Assembly: GCA_021234155.1 (NCBI GenBank)
Contig: JAJEKV010000053.1
Coordinates: forward strand, 2,296,164 to 2,360,163
Direction: 5' to 3'
DNA from: Isoetes taiwanensis
Taxonomy: Eukaryota > Streptophyta > Lycopodiopsida > Isoetales > Isoetaceae
Length of the DNA stretch: 64,000 nt
This document shows, one piece after another, positions 1 through 11,249 of the stretch (position 1 is its first letter; each line of letters starts with the position of its first letter). The translations under genes were made by a program, and so were the position numbers. The notes below the pieces were generated by a model that had not been told where the DNA came from, ran no database searches, and was given only the letters and a program-made list of their open reading frames with translations.

Positions 1-219
1 CTCCACACTACAAGCTCAATCCATTGTGGATATGGATGTCAACGAGGTAATCTATCCAAAACCGCATTTGCGCATTTAAGAAAGCGAAGAAGAACCAAGA
101 AAGAAGAAATGTCAAGAAAAAGACACTAGAGGAAAAGAAGAAGAGGGAAAGATTGAGCTTGCGCACTGGCGTAAGGATCCAGGTTCAAGAAGTGCAAGCG
201 ATAAAAGCGTCGTATTGTC

Positions 220-785
220 CTTAATTTGCTAACGTCTTTCCATAAACATACCAAAAGAATTGAGGATAGCATGAAGAAAGAAACTTTACTTGAGTTTTTG
301 AGGGATAAAACATTGGAAAAATTTATAGGTGGAGAATTAAAGGATTTGGAAGCCAAGAGCATCGGCCATTAGAGTCTCCGGGACTCTATGCAGACGGTGG
401 AAACTCTCTACCGGCAATGACGCCTTTCAGCCAAGAATAACCGCCTTTGCAATGTCTACCAGACATCAGGTACAGATTCTCAAACAAGTGACAAAAATCA
501 GCTAGAGAGATCTTGAAAGGTATTAGGTGTTCACCCAAGAAACCCAAAGGCAAAGAAAAAGAGGGCCGAGATCGATTACAATGGTGGAAAATGGGTTTCT
601 TATAAGAGGGCTAAAAGATTCGATGCAATTTCAGATGAACAAATAGAAAAGATTCAAAAATTTTAGATTGAGAACACCAGAGTATCTCCTAACACAAAGG
701 ATGTTAGAACTAGAAGATTGGAGAGAAATGTAAGAGAAGAACATGTTGCCCACTATCTCGAGGAATCACAGGTTAGTTTATAAAT
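220..785 (+). pseudogene. Unidentified lysine-rich coding fragment (copy A)
   Basis: From about 230 to 780 the plus strand can be read as a charged, helical protein with a few stops and frame changes. An early part contains KETLLEFLRDKTLEKF. A later part contains EIDYNGGKWVSYKRAKRF followed by a basic stretch ending in YLEESQ, after which GTTAGT could be a splice donor. I do not recognise the family. The homologous stretch in copy B (about 17820-18330) is more damaged. It could be an exon of a host gene captured by the duplication or part of an unknown element. Amino-acid composition and the YNGGKW segment suggest real coding ancestry rather than chance. Confidence 0.35.
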
Positions 786-1280
786 TCTGTTCGTGCTTAG
801 TGTGGTGGTGCATGTGGTGGTTATTGTGTTGTACATTGATTGTGGTGTACTGTATGTAACATGTGAATTGTGTGTAGTTGACTCTGAAATGCAGCTAATT
901 AATATTTAATGTTGGAAATATTAGAACATGACAGAATTGTGTTACAAGTACTATATTCGTTTACTGGGTCTGTGTGTACAATCTAAAAATATTTGAGAAT
1001 GACAGATAACTGAAAAACTGATCCTAAAAGTTTAATTGAATTATTCAACGACAATAGGCGTTCTCTCAATCTCGCGATCAACTGGTTTTTCGAATATCAA
1101 TATCCCACATGCATTTTGTTTATCCTGTAACCTTGAACCATTGGAAATAATCTTATATTATAATCTTATACCGTAATTCTTGGATCAAGCCCTAATGTGA
1201 GTGGGCGAGATCATCTCGATGCATCCAAGGGCCAAGATTTCTCGCACAACTTCCTACCACCATGATTGGTCATGTTTTGA
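786..1280. other. AT-rich spacer, nothing recognised
   Basis: This stretch is TG-rich at its start (repeated GTGGTGG / TGTTGT) and then ordinary AT-rich DNA. It is shared with copy B at about 18340-18815. No coding signal or motif was recognised. Confidence 0.5.
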
Positions 1281-2850
1281 TCTCTTATGGGGAAAGGGTA
1301 AAGGAAAGGGGGGGAAAAGAAAAAGAGAGGAGGAAAGGTAAAAAAGCCAGGGGAAAAGGGAAAATGAGAAAAGGGTGGATATAAGAGAAGAGAAATATGT
1401 ATGGGAAAAGGGAAAGGGAAAGAAAAAATCAAAGTGGGCGGGGAAGGGAACCTTAGAAAAGGACACGAGGACAAGGGAAGATGTAAAGGGAAAAAAGGGA
1501 AATGGCATGGGAAAAGGAAAAGAATGGGGAAAGGAAGGAAAAAAGGCCATGGGAAAAGGAAAAGGGAAAAGGATGGGGGAGAAGGAAAGGGAACAAGGGA
1601 AAGTGAAAGGAGAAAGAAAAGGAGGGGCAAAGGAGGAAATAGAACGGGAAAAAGGGCATCAAAAAAGGAAGAGGGAAAGAGAAAAAGGGAAAGGGAAAAG
1701 GGCGAAAAAAAAAAGGGAAGAAAAAAAAAAGACATGTAAAAATAGAAACTGGGAAGAGGGAAAGGGTGGGGGAAAAGGTAAATAGAAAAAAAAAGAAAGA
1801 GAAAAAAATGTGGAAAGTGCATGGGAAAAGGAAAGGAAGGGAGAAAGGGTGAAGGAAGGGGAAAAGGCAACGATAAAAAGAGGAAGAGGGAAAGGATCGA
1901 GAAAGGAGGAAAACAGAAGGAAAAAGTTCATTAGGAAAAGGGAAAGAAAAAAGGCCGAGAAAAGAAAAGAGGAAAAGGGTCAAAAAAGAGGAAAAGGAGG
2001 GGAAAAAAGGGTACGTGAGAAGGTGAGGAGCAAGGAATTGAAAAAAGGGAAGAGAAATGGGAAAAGGGCACGGAAAAAGGGGAAGAGGGAAAGGGTGAGG
2101 AAAGGGAAAAAAGAGCAACGGAAAAAGGAAAAAGGAAAAAGAAAAGAAAAAGAGGAAAGGGGAAAGTGCAAAAAGGAAAAAAAAATGGGAGAGGGTGGGA
2201 AAAGGAGGAAAAAGACACATAAAAAGATAGAAAAAAAGGAGAAAGAGGCATAGGGAAAGCAGAAAAAAATGAAAAAGGAGGAAAAAGAAAAGGAAAAAAA
2301 AACAACGGAGAAAGTGAAAGGGTGGTGAAAGAATGGAAAGAGAAGGAAAAGGAAAAAGAAAAAGGAAGGGGAAAAGGGGAAGGGAAGGGAAAAATGGGCA
2401 TGAGGAAAAGGAAAAGGAAATGGAAAAGAGAAGGCGAAAAAGGAAAGGATAAAGAGGAAGAGGATGGGAAAGGAAGAAAAGGGCACATGAAAATGTGCTA
2501 AAAAGAGAACGAAGAAAAGACGTGGGAAAAGGGAAGTGAAAAGAAAATGAAAAAGGAAGGGGAAAAGAAAAGGGAAAATGGGAAGGGGCGGGAAAGGATG
2601 AAACGGAAAAAGTCCGGCTCATAAAAAAGGGAAGGAAAAAAAAGGAAAAAGGAAACGGAAGGGAAGAGAAGGGAGAAGGGAGAAGGGGATAAAAAAAAAA
2701 AAAAAAAGAGAAAAAGGAAAAAAAAATAAGATGTGTAGGAAAATGAGAAAAAAAAAAAGGAAAAGGAAAAGGAAAGTATGTAGGGAAACGAGGAAAAAAA
2801 GGAAAATGGAAGGATAGAGGAAAAAGGCAAAGGGAAGAGGAAGGGTGTTG
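1281..2850. repeat. Polypurine (GGAAA-type) tract, copy A
   Basis: About 1.57 kb in which the plus strand is almost entirely A and G, built from degenerate GGAAA, GGGAAA and GAAAAA words, with rare C or T. Long reading frames on both strands (lysine/glutamate-rich one way, phenylalanine/serine/proline-rich the other) are composition artefacts. The tract is flanked by sequence identical to copy B. Copy B has the same tract but roughly 380 bp shorter. Homopurine DNA of this length can in principle form triplex (H-DNA) structures. Confidence 0.95.
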
Positions 2851-3099
2851 AATGTACAAAAAGAAACCTCTTAAAGCTCGATGTCAGGGTTTAGTTTCTA
2901 TTATATTAGATTTATGAAAATGAATCGAAATTTGAATAGGTTTATCTCCCCAAGACAAAACCAACTTATGTTGACAAAGAACGCGGGCACCATTACTAGT
3001 ATATAACTTAAGAGATTATCTCACCTTGTGTGCAATCTTTGAAATACAAACTGTTTCTTCAACTTAATCAATATGATCATGAGATCATATTTGTTCCTA

Positions 3100-4420
3100 A
3101 ATCTTGTTCCTCAACCTAAATATATGTTACCCCTTAGGTATGGACATTGTGCTAGAAACTTACCTTGAGAGTGAATCATATAACATGATTATCTCAACAA
3201 TTCCCTTCATGTTATATCAAGATAGCTGGTCTCACCCTCTCGAGCTCTTACAAATCTTTCCGCCAGACCTTTGTCAATATGTCGTACAAGCCGCATCAGC
3301 AAGATTCACATATGTCAATTTTGCTAAGCCCTTACCAACCGCTTCCCTAATAAAATGTAGTTCTAGCTCAATGCTTTGATCTTCATGCAAGATAAGGTCC
3401 TTTGACATTGCTATACAACTTGTGCCACAATAAATTTCGGGTGGCTGGTTGCAAGAAGCCAAGTTCTGCGGAGTAATCTTCTTCCCAAATTACCTCTTTA
3501 ACACAAAGTACCGGTGATACTCGCCTTCAAAGACTTTGATAAAGCTTATTGAGCTCGCTTTTTTACACTTCCCAAGCTATTGGTCCACCTCCCAAGAACA
3601 TTAACAGTCTAAGTAGGACTCTTCTAGTCCAAGTCACCTTAATCAAGAGATCACAAGAAGATTTCAAGATTAAATCTTAGGTACAATAAGGATCCCAATA
3701 TCCATTGTTCCTTTAAGATATCCGACAATTTTTGTTTAAAGAATCCAATGATCCTTCCCAGATCATTATTATACCTACTCAAAACATTCACAATGTGAGC
3801 AATGTCCGACTCTCAGACAGCTTGGCCACATAGGATAAACATCCTATTAAAGACCCTGTATGGGTTTTGATCATTTATCATTTTTGGGGCACATTTGGTC
3901 CTGAGATTTTGTTTCCTCGTCACGCCAGAGTTTTACAAACATCAGACTCCTCCATTTTAAATTTTTTAGCATACTTTCAATCTGATTTTTCCTCGAGATA
4001 ATATCATGACTTTTATTTTGCTCGATCTCTTTTTGACTTCAATCCCTAAAAATTTTGCGGCCTCCCGTGTCCTGCATTTTGAATCTTTTGTTCACCATCT
4101 TTGCAATGTTGCAAACAATTTTGTCCTTTTACATCATGATGTTGTCATCTACATAAAGCGGCAATAATGCACCATTCATTCCCCTGCTTCAAATTTGTAG
4201 ATATTTCCATATGAACTTGTTAAACCCCCCGATCAACTAGGAATGAATCCATACACTTGTACCACTTTGATCCATTGTGTCCTATAGTGAGATGCACTTT
4301 GTAATGTAATCTATTTCATCATCATCCACATGTCTCCAAACTCCCCAAAATTGATTATGGCTCATTGTGTTGAGTTCTCCGCTTAACCATAGAATTTTAA
4401 AACAAAAGACTATGTATGTA
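3100..4420 (-). pseudogene. Ty1/copia RT-RNase H remnant (copy A)
   Basis: Read on the minus strand this is the 3' part of a Ty1/copia polyprotein. The clearest piece (3274-3462) is the RNase H region, with GTSCIAMSKD and IELELHFIREAV followed by KLTYVN. This is the usual copia arrangement before the end of the ORF. The reverse transcriptase part (about 3800-4400) is recognisable only by alignment with copy B, because the YVDD box is broken by an extra base. No LTRs, integrase or gag were found around it. The fragment predates the segmental duplication since both copies carry it. Confidence 0.75.
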
Positions 4421-4497
4421 TTTAACTAAAATACAAATATTTTACCCCAACATGCTGATGATAAAATAAATCTATAACAAATCAAGTTATTTACTAA

Positions 4498-4830
4498 TCA
4501 TTCATCTAGTGGTGTTGATTGTGGCACGCCAAAATGCCTACAAAAGCTTTTGGGAGCTAACAATAAGTGACATTTGATCGCAAAATGCCGCCAATCACCG
4601 TGAGCTAACCGGACAGTCGGCCGTCCCAACACACCATTGGGCACCATTGTTTCAAACTCACCAAAGATGGTGTCCCCGATCGGCTCAAATGCTACCGGAT
4701 CGAGCAACTTGATCTATCAACTCTTTATCCTCCTTCCCTCGTATCTAGGGAGGCGATTGTTAAGGTGTTGTTGATTCATACCGTTACCAACAGAGCCGGG
4801 GAGAAGAGTAGCTTAAGAAAGGAGTCTAAA
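4498..4830 (-). pseudogene. Unidentified coding-like fragment (copy A)
   Basis: A minus-strand frame starting near 4707 shares a core (GDTI...P) with the copy B frame at 21747-21932. It lies directly upstream (in minus sense) of the copia fragment and could be the remains of another gene or element. The product is not recognised. Confidence 0.25.
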
Positions 4831-4867
4831 TGAACGATTTAAAATTGAAATAAATGGCTATATTATT

Positions 4868-5215
4868 TGTCACGATGACAAAAAGTTTGTCACGAAAGTT
4901 TGTCACGCCGGGCAAAACTATTAAAGTTTGTCAAAGATGATAAATATTTGTCGCGGGGGACAAAAGTTTGTCACGCGGTGACAAAAGCTATTCAAAGTGT
5001 CACGCGATGACAAATATGGTCACACGCGACAAGAAAGTGACATAATTTGTCACGAAAGTGTCAAATTTTAGTCTTTTTGTCACCTGGCTTTGAGTTTGAA
5101 TTTTTGTCAATGAAGCTGCAAAGAAAGATTTGTCTTGTCACGAAAGTGGCAAAATTAAAATACGCGGACAAACTTTATCAAGGTGGACAAATTTGCCTCG
5201 CGACAAAAGACCCCC
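4868..5215. repeat. TTTGTCACG palindrome array (copy A)
   Basis: About 350 bp packed with TTTGTCAC and its complement GTGACAAA, often joined as imperfect palindromes around a CG-containing centre. About a dozen half-sites are visible. Copy A units are eroded at the centre relative to copy B (22022-22352). The array separates the copia fragment from the aspartic protease relic. No coding sense is apparent. Confidence 0.8.
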
Positions 5216-5559
5216 TTTGTGCCTTGTAGTAAGAGTAAGGATTGTCGACAAATTAAGACATTTATACTCCCTGAGAATAAGACGAGAGTAAGCTTTCAAT
5301 GGCTTATGGCAAATGTACTGCTCCTTATCTATGACTTGTATTAAGGCCCGTGATTTCTTTGAACTTAGTAAAACTCAAGTGCCTATACGTAAATTAGCTA
5401 GTAATCAATAAAAGGATTTTTTTGGTTGAAACTTAAGCTTATGAAAATCTTAAGCATAAAAACACAATTCTCTTTTAATTCTTTTGTCATGAAATGATCA
5501 CTTGATAAAATTTATTATTATAAAAATGATTAATCAAAAAATAAATTTACAACCCAATG

Positions 5560-6815
5560 CTCCCAAGTATAGACTTGAGAAGCTCCATATGAGGGTTACA
5601 ATTTCTTATACTTTGAAAGCCCACTATATTGTTGAAGCCGCTCAAAACAAGCATTAAAACCCATGAGACCCGAAAGCCCAAGCATTACATATATCATTGC
5701 CTTCCAGATATCGTAATGTTCTTAACAAGCATCACCATTGATCTTTGTCAAAACATATGGTAAATTGCATTTCCAAAATTGCCCCTTCATTCAATCCATT
5801 CTCAAAGTAAAATTTAAAAAATTAGAAAATCATCAATGCAGCATCCTCATCCCTCCGGAATTTGGGAGGCTAAAATGACTTCCTCGCTCTCGTGTTTTTT
5901 TTAATTAGTGGAGAGGAGCAAGTCGCTCATAATGCGATACATGATGTAACTAAATAAGTCTTCGCCAAAAACCGCTTTTGTTGATCCCCGTGGTCAACAA
6001 TCATATCTCTAGACAAAACTATATGGTGGCTACCTATCATAATCTTCTTTTAGTTTCAAAATGAAAAGCTCCAAACTTGTTGCCGCTATCGGTATTTTTA
6101 AATTTTGTTGTTTTAGATATTTTAATAGCGCCTCGTCCAAGTATTAAGGCCCCTTCATCATTGTCTACTATTATTCCAATTCGCATATAATTGGCAAGCA
6201 AATTAATAATATATGGTGATTGAGAAGAATCGGAAAAGAAATTGTGGGCATTATTGAATCCAAGGATGCCAAAACCTTCAAAAAATTGATCACTAGTACT
6301 TTAAAACCCCATATACTAGATTATATGAGTTCTCCTCGTAGGGTTAAAAAAATGCAAATCAAGCCCCCTTTGAAATAAAACCTAAAACCTTTGTTGTGGT
6401 CCAAGGAAATACCAGAAATCGACATCTTTAGTACTTTGAACAAAAATATCTATGGGCCAGCGTACTACAATCATAATCAGCATCAATATTGCAAGAAACA
6501 TATTGATTTCTTCATATGTGCACTATTGTCAATAATAGAGTGATGTCACGACTGAGTCAATAATAAGATTCATCATTTCATAATTATCGTGATGGATTTT
6601 CATGGTTGCAACATAACTATGTAATCTTAATCGCCATTTCTATATACTATTATGGATTTCAGCTTTGAACTAAGAAAAAAATGTTGGGAGAAGTGTGGGA
6701 TGAAGTCTTCGGCGGGTGAGTTGGGATCATTATGGTGAAAATGATCCCAACATGGTGGAAAAAATGAAAAACAAAAGATGAAGAGAGGCAATATTGACAT
6801 GATAAAATAGTTCAA
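5560..6815 (-). pseudogene. A1 aspartic protease-like relic (copy A)
   Basis: This is the minus-strand counterpart of the copy B gene at 22688-23931. The N-terminus starting at 6815 (MNYFIMSILPLFIF) is recognisable, as is the downstream SSKLKSIIVYRN segment. The remainder is shifted between frames by many small indels. Both catalytic Asp regions and the C-terminal segment can be traced only by aligning to copy B. It is unlikely to make a functional enzyme as it stands. Confidence 0.6.
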
Positions 6816-6872
6816 TATGATAGAAATGATTTAAGAGAAATTCAATGAAAACAAGAGAGCTTCTTCAGCTCT

Positions 6873-7601
6873 AATGACATGTTTAACAAAAATTTGGACT
6901 TATCCAAATCATGCCATGATAATATTATATGTGTTTTTAGCTTTTATTAATTTTAATAATTTGTTCCGCTTATCTTTAGATAAGAAATATGGTACTTACT
7001 AAAAAGTTTAAAGTTGCTTAAACTAATTCTTGGTTCCATCTTTTTAGAATTAAAATTTCATCTAAGATAACCTTGTCTAATTAAAATGCTTTTTTTGAAT
7101 ATTTAAAGAAAGTTTTACATTGAAATTAATTAAATGAGTACGCTTATGTTTGAATAAAAATATATTTTCTTTCATCAATAATAAATTATTCAATAGTTAT
7201 TATTAAACCAATAACTTATATCATTTAATAAATTTCAACCTAAAACCTTCCTCGTAAATTTTTAAAAAATATAAAAAGTTTGTAAATTGTGAAATCTTAA
7301 TAATAGTTTTTAAGTCAATCGCCATTTAATTATCATGATTGCTAAATCTTGAATCAAGTAAATCAATAAAAATTGAAATATTTATATTCTTTGAAATGTC
7401 TAATTCTAAATAGATTCAAATAAAAATTAGTTTGAAAAATCAAGTTTATTCTTTGATAATCATTATAGTTTTAATTTAAAGAGAAACTTATAAAAATTAT
7501 AACAATCAAGAAGAATCACACAATACATATATATTCTTATAATGGCTCTTGAAGCATTATCTATTAAATCAATAAGTCCAAATTTTGTTGAATATGTCAT
7601 T
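6873..7601. mobile_element. ~730 bp inverted-repeat MITE (copy A)
   Basis: AT-rich, non-coding element with terminal inverted repeats of about 33 bp. The left end begins AATGACATG and runs into AACAAAATTTGGACTTAT; the right end is its complement, finishing in ATGTCATT. It is nearly identical to the element at 23992-24723 because both lie in the duplicated segment. No transposase is encoded. The superfamily is undetermined because no convincing target duplication was found (CTAG-like bases flank both ends in copy B). Confidence 0.75.
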
Positions 7602-8268
7602 CTAGCAAAAATCTTGAGTAAAGGAATAGAAAGAGGTAATTCAATCCGTTTACAAGATATTATCCGAAGGTCGAATTCTTCTCACCTAACCCCACTAAAC
7701 TAAGATTTGAAGGATCACTAAGATAATTCCCTATCAGAATCGATCACAGATGAGCGCCATTTCTTGTTGGTGGTCGGGTCAAACATGGTCGCTACGCTGC
7801 ATCAATCCTTTGGAAGATGGCGCTTACCGCTGCTAGGTCAGCCGGGCAAACAACAAGTGGTCACGCAGTTGCCGCTTGGAGTATCGCCCACCAACCAGCG
7901 TTCTACCCAAATTCCCAAGTTCCCAAGTTCACCACCCCTTCAGTTCAAAAGTAATGCGCATCGCCCCAAAAATCGTCCACCATGCCCAAAGATAATCATC
8001 AATACACAATTGCTGTATTTTTCGCACTACGTCCATTCAACCAAAATATCATATTTTCAATGGTCAATGCATTACTTTATTTTGCCCCTTATATCCATAT
8101 TAATGTAGGTAGCAAATCACAAGAGGGCCGATCATATTTATTGAACAAATTTTGAAGCTTGCATATCCTAGAATAAACTGATTGTATGTAAACCTCGAAT
8201 CAAATATTGTTCTAAGTCTCCGCCGCAACAAACCCATAATGCATATCCGTAAGCTTTATAAATTGTTC

Positions 8269-9161
8269 TTCATCATATTTCCTTCGACCAATTCTCCGTG
8301 AATTTCTAATAGCTTATCAATTTTGTTTGAAGGTTTCGGGCTTCGCTGAATCTGCTCATCATTCCCTTAAACTTCTTCGCCTTTTAAATGGTTCTACTTC
8401 CATATGGTCCGCTTCTTCGGTAGACCAAACCACTAGATAAAAGAATTGTGAATAATCTTCATAATAAATCTTGAGTGAATGTCGCTTTGCCGATTGCTCA
8501 ATACATAAGTCCCCATTGGATCAAAGAGTATGAGTTCATAAGAAGAAAGAAAACAACAATGAAAACATTCAAACTAGCATTTGGCCTACCTTGGATCATC
8601 CGGTCAAGTCAATCAAAGGTTTATTGATTTGAAACAATGCCACGTTGAATGGGAGTCTTTACCATAAACATAGAACCCAATGGCTTAAGATGACAACTAC
8701 CATAAATCAACAATTCCAACGACGTACTTGTTGTAAATAAAATAGAGCACAAGCCTCTAAGTCCCGAAAAAAAAAGTCTAACCTAGTAATCTAGGTCACA
8801 TTTTTCCGGAGTATTTATTGGGAACAATAGCAAGGCATTCTGTAAATATGGAAGAAAGATGACCTCTCATATTGACTTTTAATCGGATTAGTCTTATCAT
8901 ACTATTACCACGGGTCGGCAACAGCAAGATCCCGAGTACACAAAAGTATAGTCATCGAAAACCGGGCACTCTACCCAGACCATCGCATGACTTGGACTGC
9001 GGGTAAATCTAATTCGCACTGTAGTCACTCATTACAATATATTAATACTATTAAGTTTAAGATAGACTTAAACAAATAATGATTGTAAAGATATGAAAAC
9101 TCGCTCATTGGCAGTCACCAAATGCCAACAAATACATCAATAGAACACTTTACCAATATCG
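8269..9161 (-). pseudogene. NHL-repeat protein gene, 3' part only (copy A)
   Basis: This is the duplicated 3' half of the gene at 25368-27529. It includes the NHL exon (about 8870-9060), the transmembrane exon (about 8595-8760; VVGIV and AIGFYVYG are readable) and the coiled-coil tail exon (about 8269-8500). The upstream exons are absent: homology stops exactly where exon 3 of the intact gene should begin (minus sense), leaving only its last 8 bases before the donor site. It is probably a non-functional fragment, unless the new upstream sequence (9140-9361) supplies a first exon. Confidence 0.65.
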
Positions 9162-9361
9162 CTCATGCCCCAAAGTGAAATGTCGCCCTTGGTTACATTG
9201 GTGGCGGTGATATTGATGTGGAACCACCGTGTACAGTAGGTGCCCGGCCTGATTGTTGGCGGTTTGAAGCAGGTCTGGGAAGCCATAGCCAGTTCCTGAC
9301 AAACAGAGACACAAATACGAGGCGGCACAAGCTTGCCTTTTTGGGAAATCAAAGCCGCCAT
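9140..9361 (-). other. Unrelated exon-like sequence abutting the truncated NHL copy
   Basis: On the minus strand an ATG at 9361 opens a 74-codon frame (MAALISQKGKLVPP...ISLWGMSDIG). It runs directly into the last 8 bases of NHL exon 3 and the shared splice donor region. About 30 bp upstream of the ATG is CTATATAAGC, a TATA-like box. The frame lacks known motifs. It may be a chance frame created at the duplication breakpoint or a new first exon; expression data would decide. Confidence 0.3.
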
Positions 9362-9490
9362 TGCGGTGAGTTAACTGCGGTGACAGGGTGCTTATATAGC
9401 CATATCACTCATTCACGGACACTTCTTGTTACAAAATTCGATGCCAGTAACGACTCACTCGGCTGTATTTTCGTCTTAAGTGACCCCATG

Positions 9491-9793
9491 CTATTGAATC
9501 AAAGGGCTCCATGTTTTGCGCATTGCAGCTGCTATCACGTCATCGTGAGTCCACTGTTTTGACCCGGATCCTTCATTCTTCTTCCGAATATTTTTTATGC
9601 TGCTTCTATCGAAATGATGAGATATTAGCGTCTTACAGTGATGTTGTTGAGAAAAATCGGTGAGATATTGAAGAAATCCCTTCTGACTCATGTCGTTCTC
9701 CTTAGATGGATTCTCAGACCAATTCTTTAGTTCTTTGAATCTTGATGGTACAAAACATCTGCGGCACAAAGGTGTGTCTCGTTCAAAATTCAA
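9491..9793 (-). CDS. Unidentified 100-codon basic protein or exon
   Basis: A minus-strand frame from 9793 with balanced composition: RDTPLCRRC near the N-terminus, then RFKELKNWSENPSKEND and a serine/lysine-rich second half ending in KTWSPLIQ. No transmembrane segment or known domain. It sits just outside the duplicated segment, about 130 bp from the TATA-like box of the neighbouring frame. It is too short to assign; a random frame is possible. Confidence 0.25.
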   Translation of the reverse strand: MNFERDTPLCRRCFVPSRFKELKNWSENPSKENDMSQKGFLQYLTDFSQQHHCKTLISHHFDRSSIKNIRKKNEGSGSKQWTHDDVIAAAMRKTWSPLIQ

Positions 9794-9888
9794 ATATTGG
9801 AAAAAGGCGGGAGTATAAGGTCTTGAAAATAAGTCAAGTAAGAGTGAAAGTGAAGTGGTCTTGAAAATAAGTCACGTGGGCATAATAT

Positions 9889-9967
9889 TTATATGGTGCA
9901 TTATTATTAGTTATAAGGAGTAAGTATATTTATATGGTGCATTATTATTAGTTATAAGGAGTAAATT
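9889..9967. repeat. 39-bp tandem duplication
   Basis: Two adjacent, essentially identical units of ATATTTATATGGTGCATT followed by ATTATTAGTTATAAGGAGTAA. AT-rich, non-coding. Confidence 0.9.
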
Positions 9968-10359
9968 ATTTTTAAGGATTATAATGTGTATTATAAATTG
10001 CATGCATATGTTGCTATTTACATGTGCATTAGGCATTACTAAGGAAAATACATAGGAAATTATAGGTATTTTTCATAGAAATACATAGGATATTGTGTTT
10101 ATTGAAAATGCATGGTATGGGATATTGTCTTGTTGGAAATACATGGTATATCATTTCATTTTAAGCTATCTTTGAATAAAAGTATCAGATAAACATTGAC
10201 ATATTAAAAGACAAGTAGGCAAAAATGGGTTACGCCACATTTGTTATATGTTTGATCACATGTGAACAAAGGTATAGCTAACAATGTGATGTTTGAAGGG
10301 TTATTCATTTTCGACCTTCTCGGACTTGTTGTGTTTTCACTCAAATGGCATAGGCCGGT

Positions 10360-10990
10360 GTTTTCATCTTGAAGGGCCTTAGACTGCGTTTTATTTTGAA
10401 GGGCCTTAGAACTATGTTTTCCTGGACCTATATTTTTACTTTGAAGGGGCCTTAGGCTGCCTTTCTCGACTCGCAGTTGAGGAAAGACCCTCAAACTGTG
10501 TTTTGCTTTGGTGGGCTCGGCGGGGTCAGGTCTTGAGCCTGGGTTTAGGCTGGTGCCTTTCTGGGCTGGGTCGAGACACAGGTTTAGGCTGGTTTGTAAC
10601 TCTCCGGGCTCGGTCAGAGACTGGGTTTTCGGCTTTGAGGCTGGCGGTCGAAGATCGTTTCGTTCGACCGCCGAACTCATTTCACTTTGGCTTCCTTTCT
10701 CAACCCATTCTTTACTCTCGAGATGCTTTTCTCGACCGCGCAGTCGAGGCCCAGGTACTGGCAAGCTTTCTGGTTAAAAAAGGAATTTTTTTTTTGCTGA
10801 CTCGTTTTCTCGACTCGCGGTCGAGAGGCCGATGGAGGGCAGGGGTCTTTCTCTCGATAAAATTTTTGCCTACTTAAGAAGGAATTTTCCTTTGTTTTAT
10901 TTTTGGGCTCTAAGCTACATCGGGCCTTTCTGGGCCTGGCGGTCGAGAAAGGGCCCCTCCTCTTGAAATGGCCACACTAGAAGCTGATTT
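10360..10990. repeat. GC-rich hairpin cluster
   Basis: A 600 bp GC-rich island in AT-rich DNA. It begins with three imperfect units around TTGAAGGGCCTTAG (10370-10455). It then contains several inverted repeats built from TCTCGAC and GTCGAG. Examples: GGCGGTCGAA (10643-10652) pairs perfectly with TTCGACCGCC (10663-10672); CTCGAC and GTCGAG arms occur at 10731-10748 and 10809-10825; a looser one lies at about 10463-10488. Long frames on both strands here are composition-driven. No protein is recognised. Confidence 0.7.
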
Positions 10991-11249
10991 GTTTTCTTAT
11001 TTGTATTATGCCGTAGCATCACTTGCACTAACGATTTTGCCTTTCCAGTACAAATCATGACGAAAGGACATGATCGGGAGCCATGTCGAGACTAATCCCA
11101 ACTGATTCTATTCTCTTCAAGTTATCTTGTGGCTTGGGCGCCTGGAACCTTGCTCTCATGTATTCCCGATGAGTGGTCATGTGCGAAGATGATGTAATAT
11201 TTGTGTCAGCGAGCCATGCATGGTATCTTTAACCATTGTAAACTTTGTT

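Larger units (their letters stand above)
1..9161. repeat. Segmental duplication, copy A (left-truncated by the window)
   Basis: This stretch is collinear, in the same orientation, with 17606-26285. Matching landmarks occur in the same order: lysine-rich fragment, purine tract, copia fragment, TTTGTCACG palindromes, aspartic protease relic, MITE and NHL 3' exons. The right edge is sharp: both copies share the bases up to a CGATATTG (minus strand) at about 9161 and then diverge. The left edge lies outside the window. AT-rich parts are nearly identical, while C/G-containing positions differ by substitutions and 1-4 base indels. Copy A is about 480 bp longer, mainly in the purine tract. Confidence 0.9.

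Noticed and set aside
1211-2859. Long open frames (up to 468 codons) on both strands
   Set aside because: They lie wholly in the polypurine tract and encode only K/E/R/G or F/S/P/L strings; stop codons are simply rare in this composition.
10204-10877. Overlapping 90-186 codon frames on both strands
   Set aside because: Produced by GC-rich hairpin repeats; the repeats, not codons, explain the conservation.
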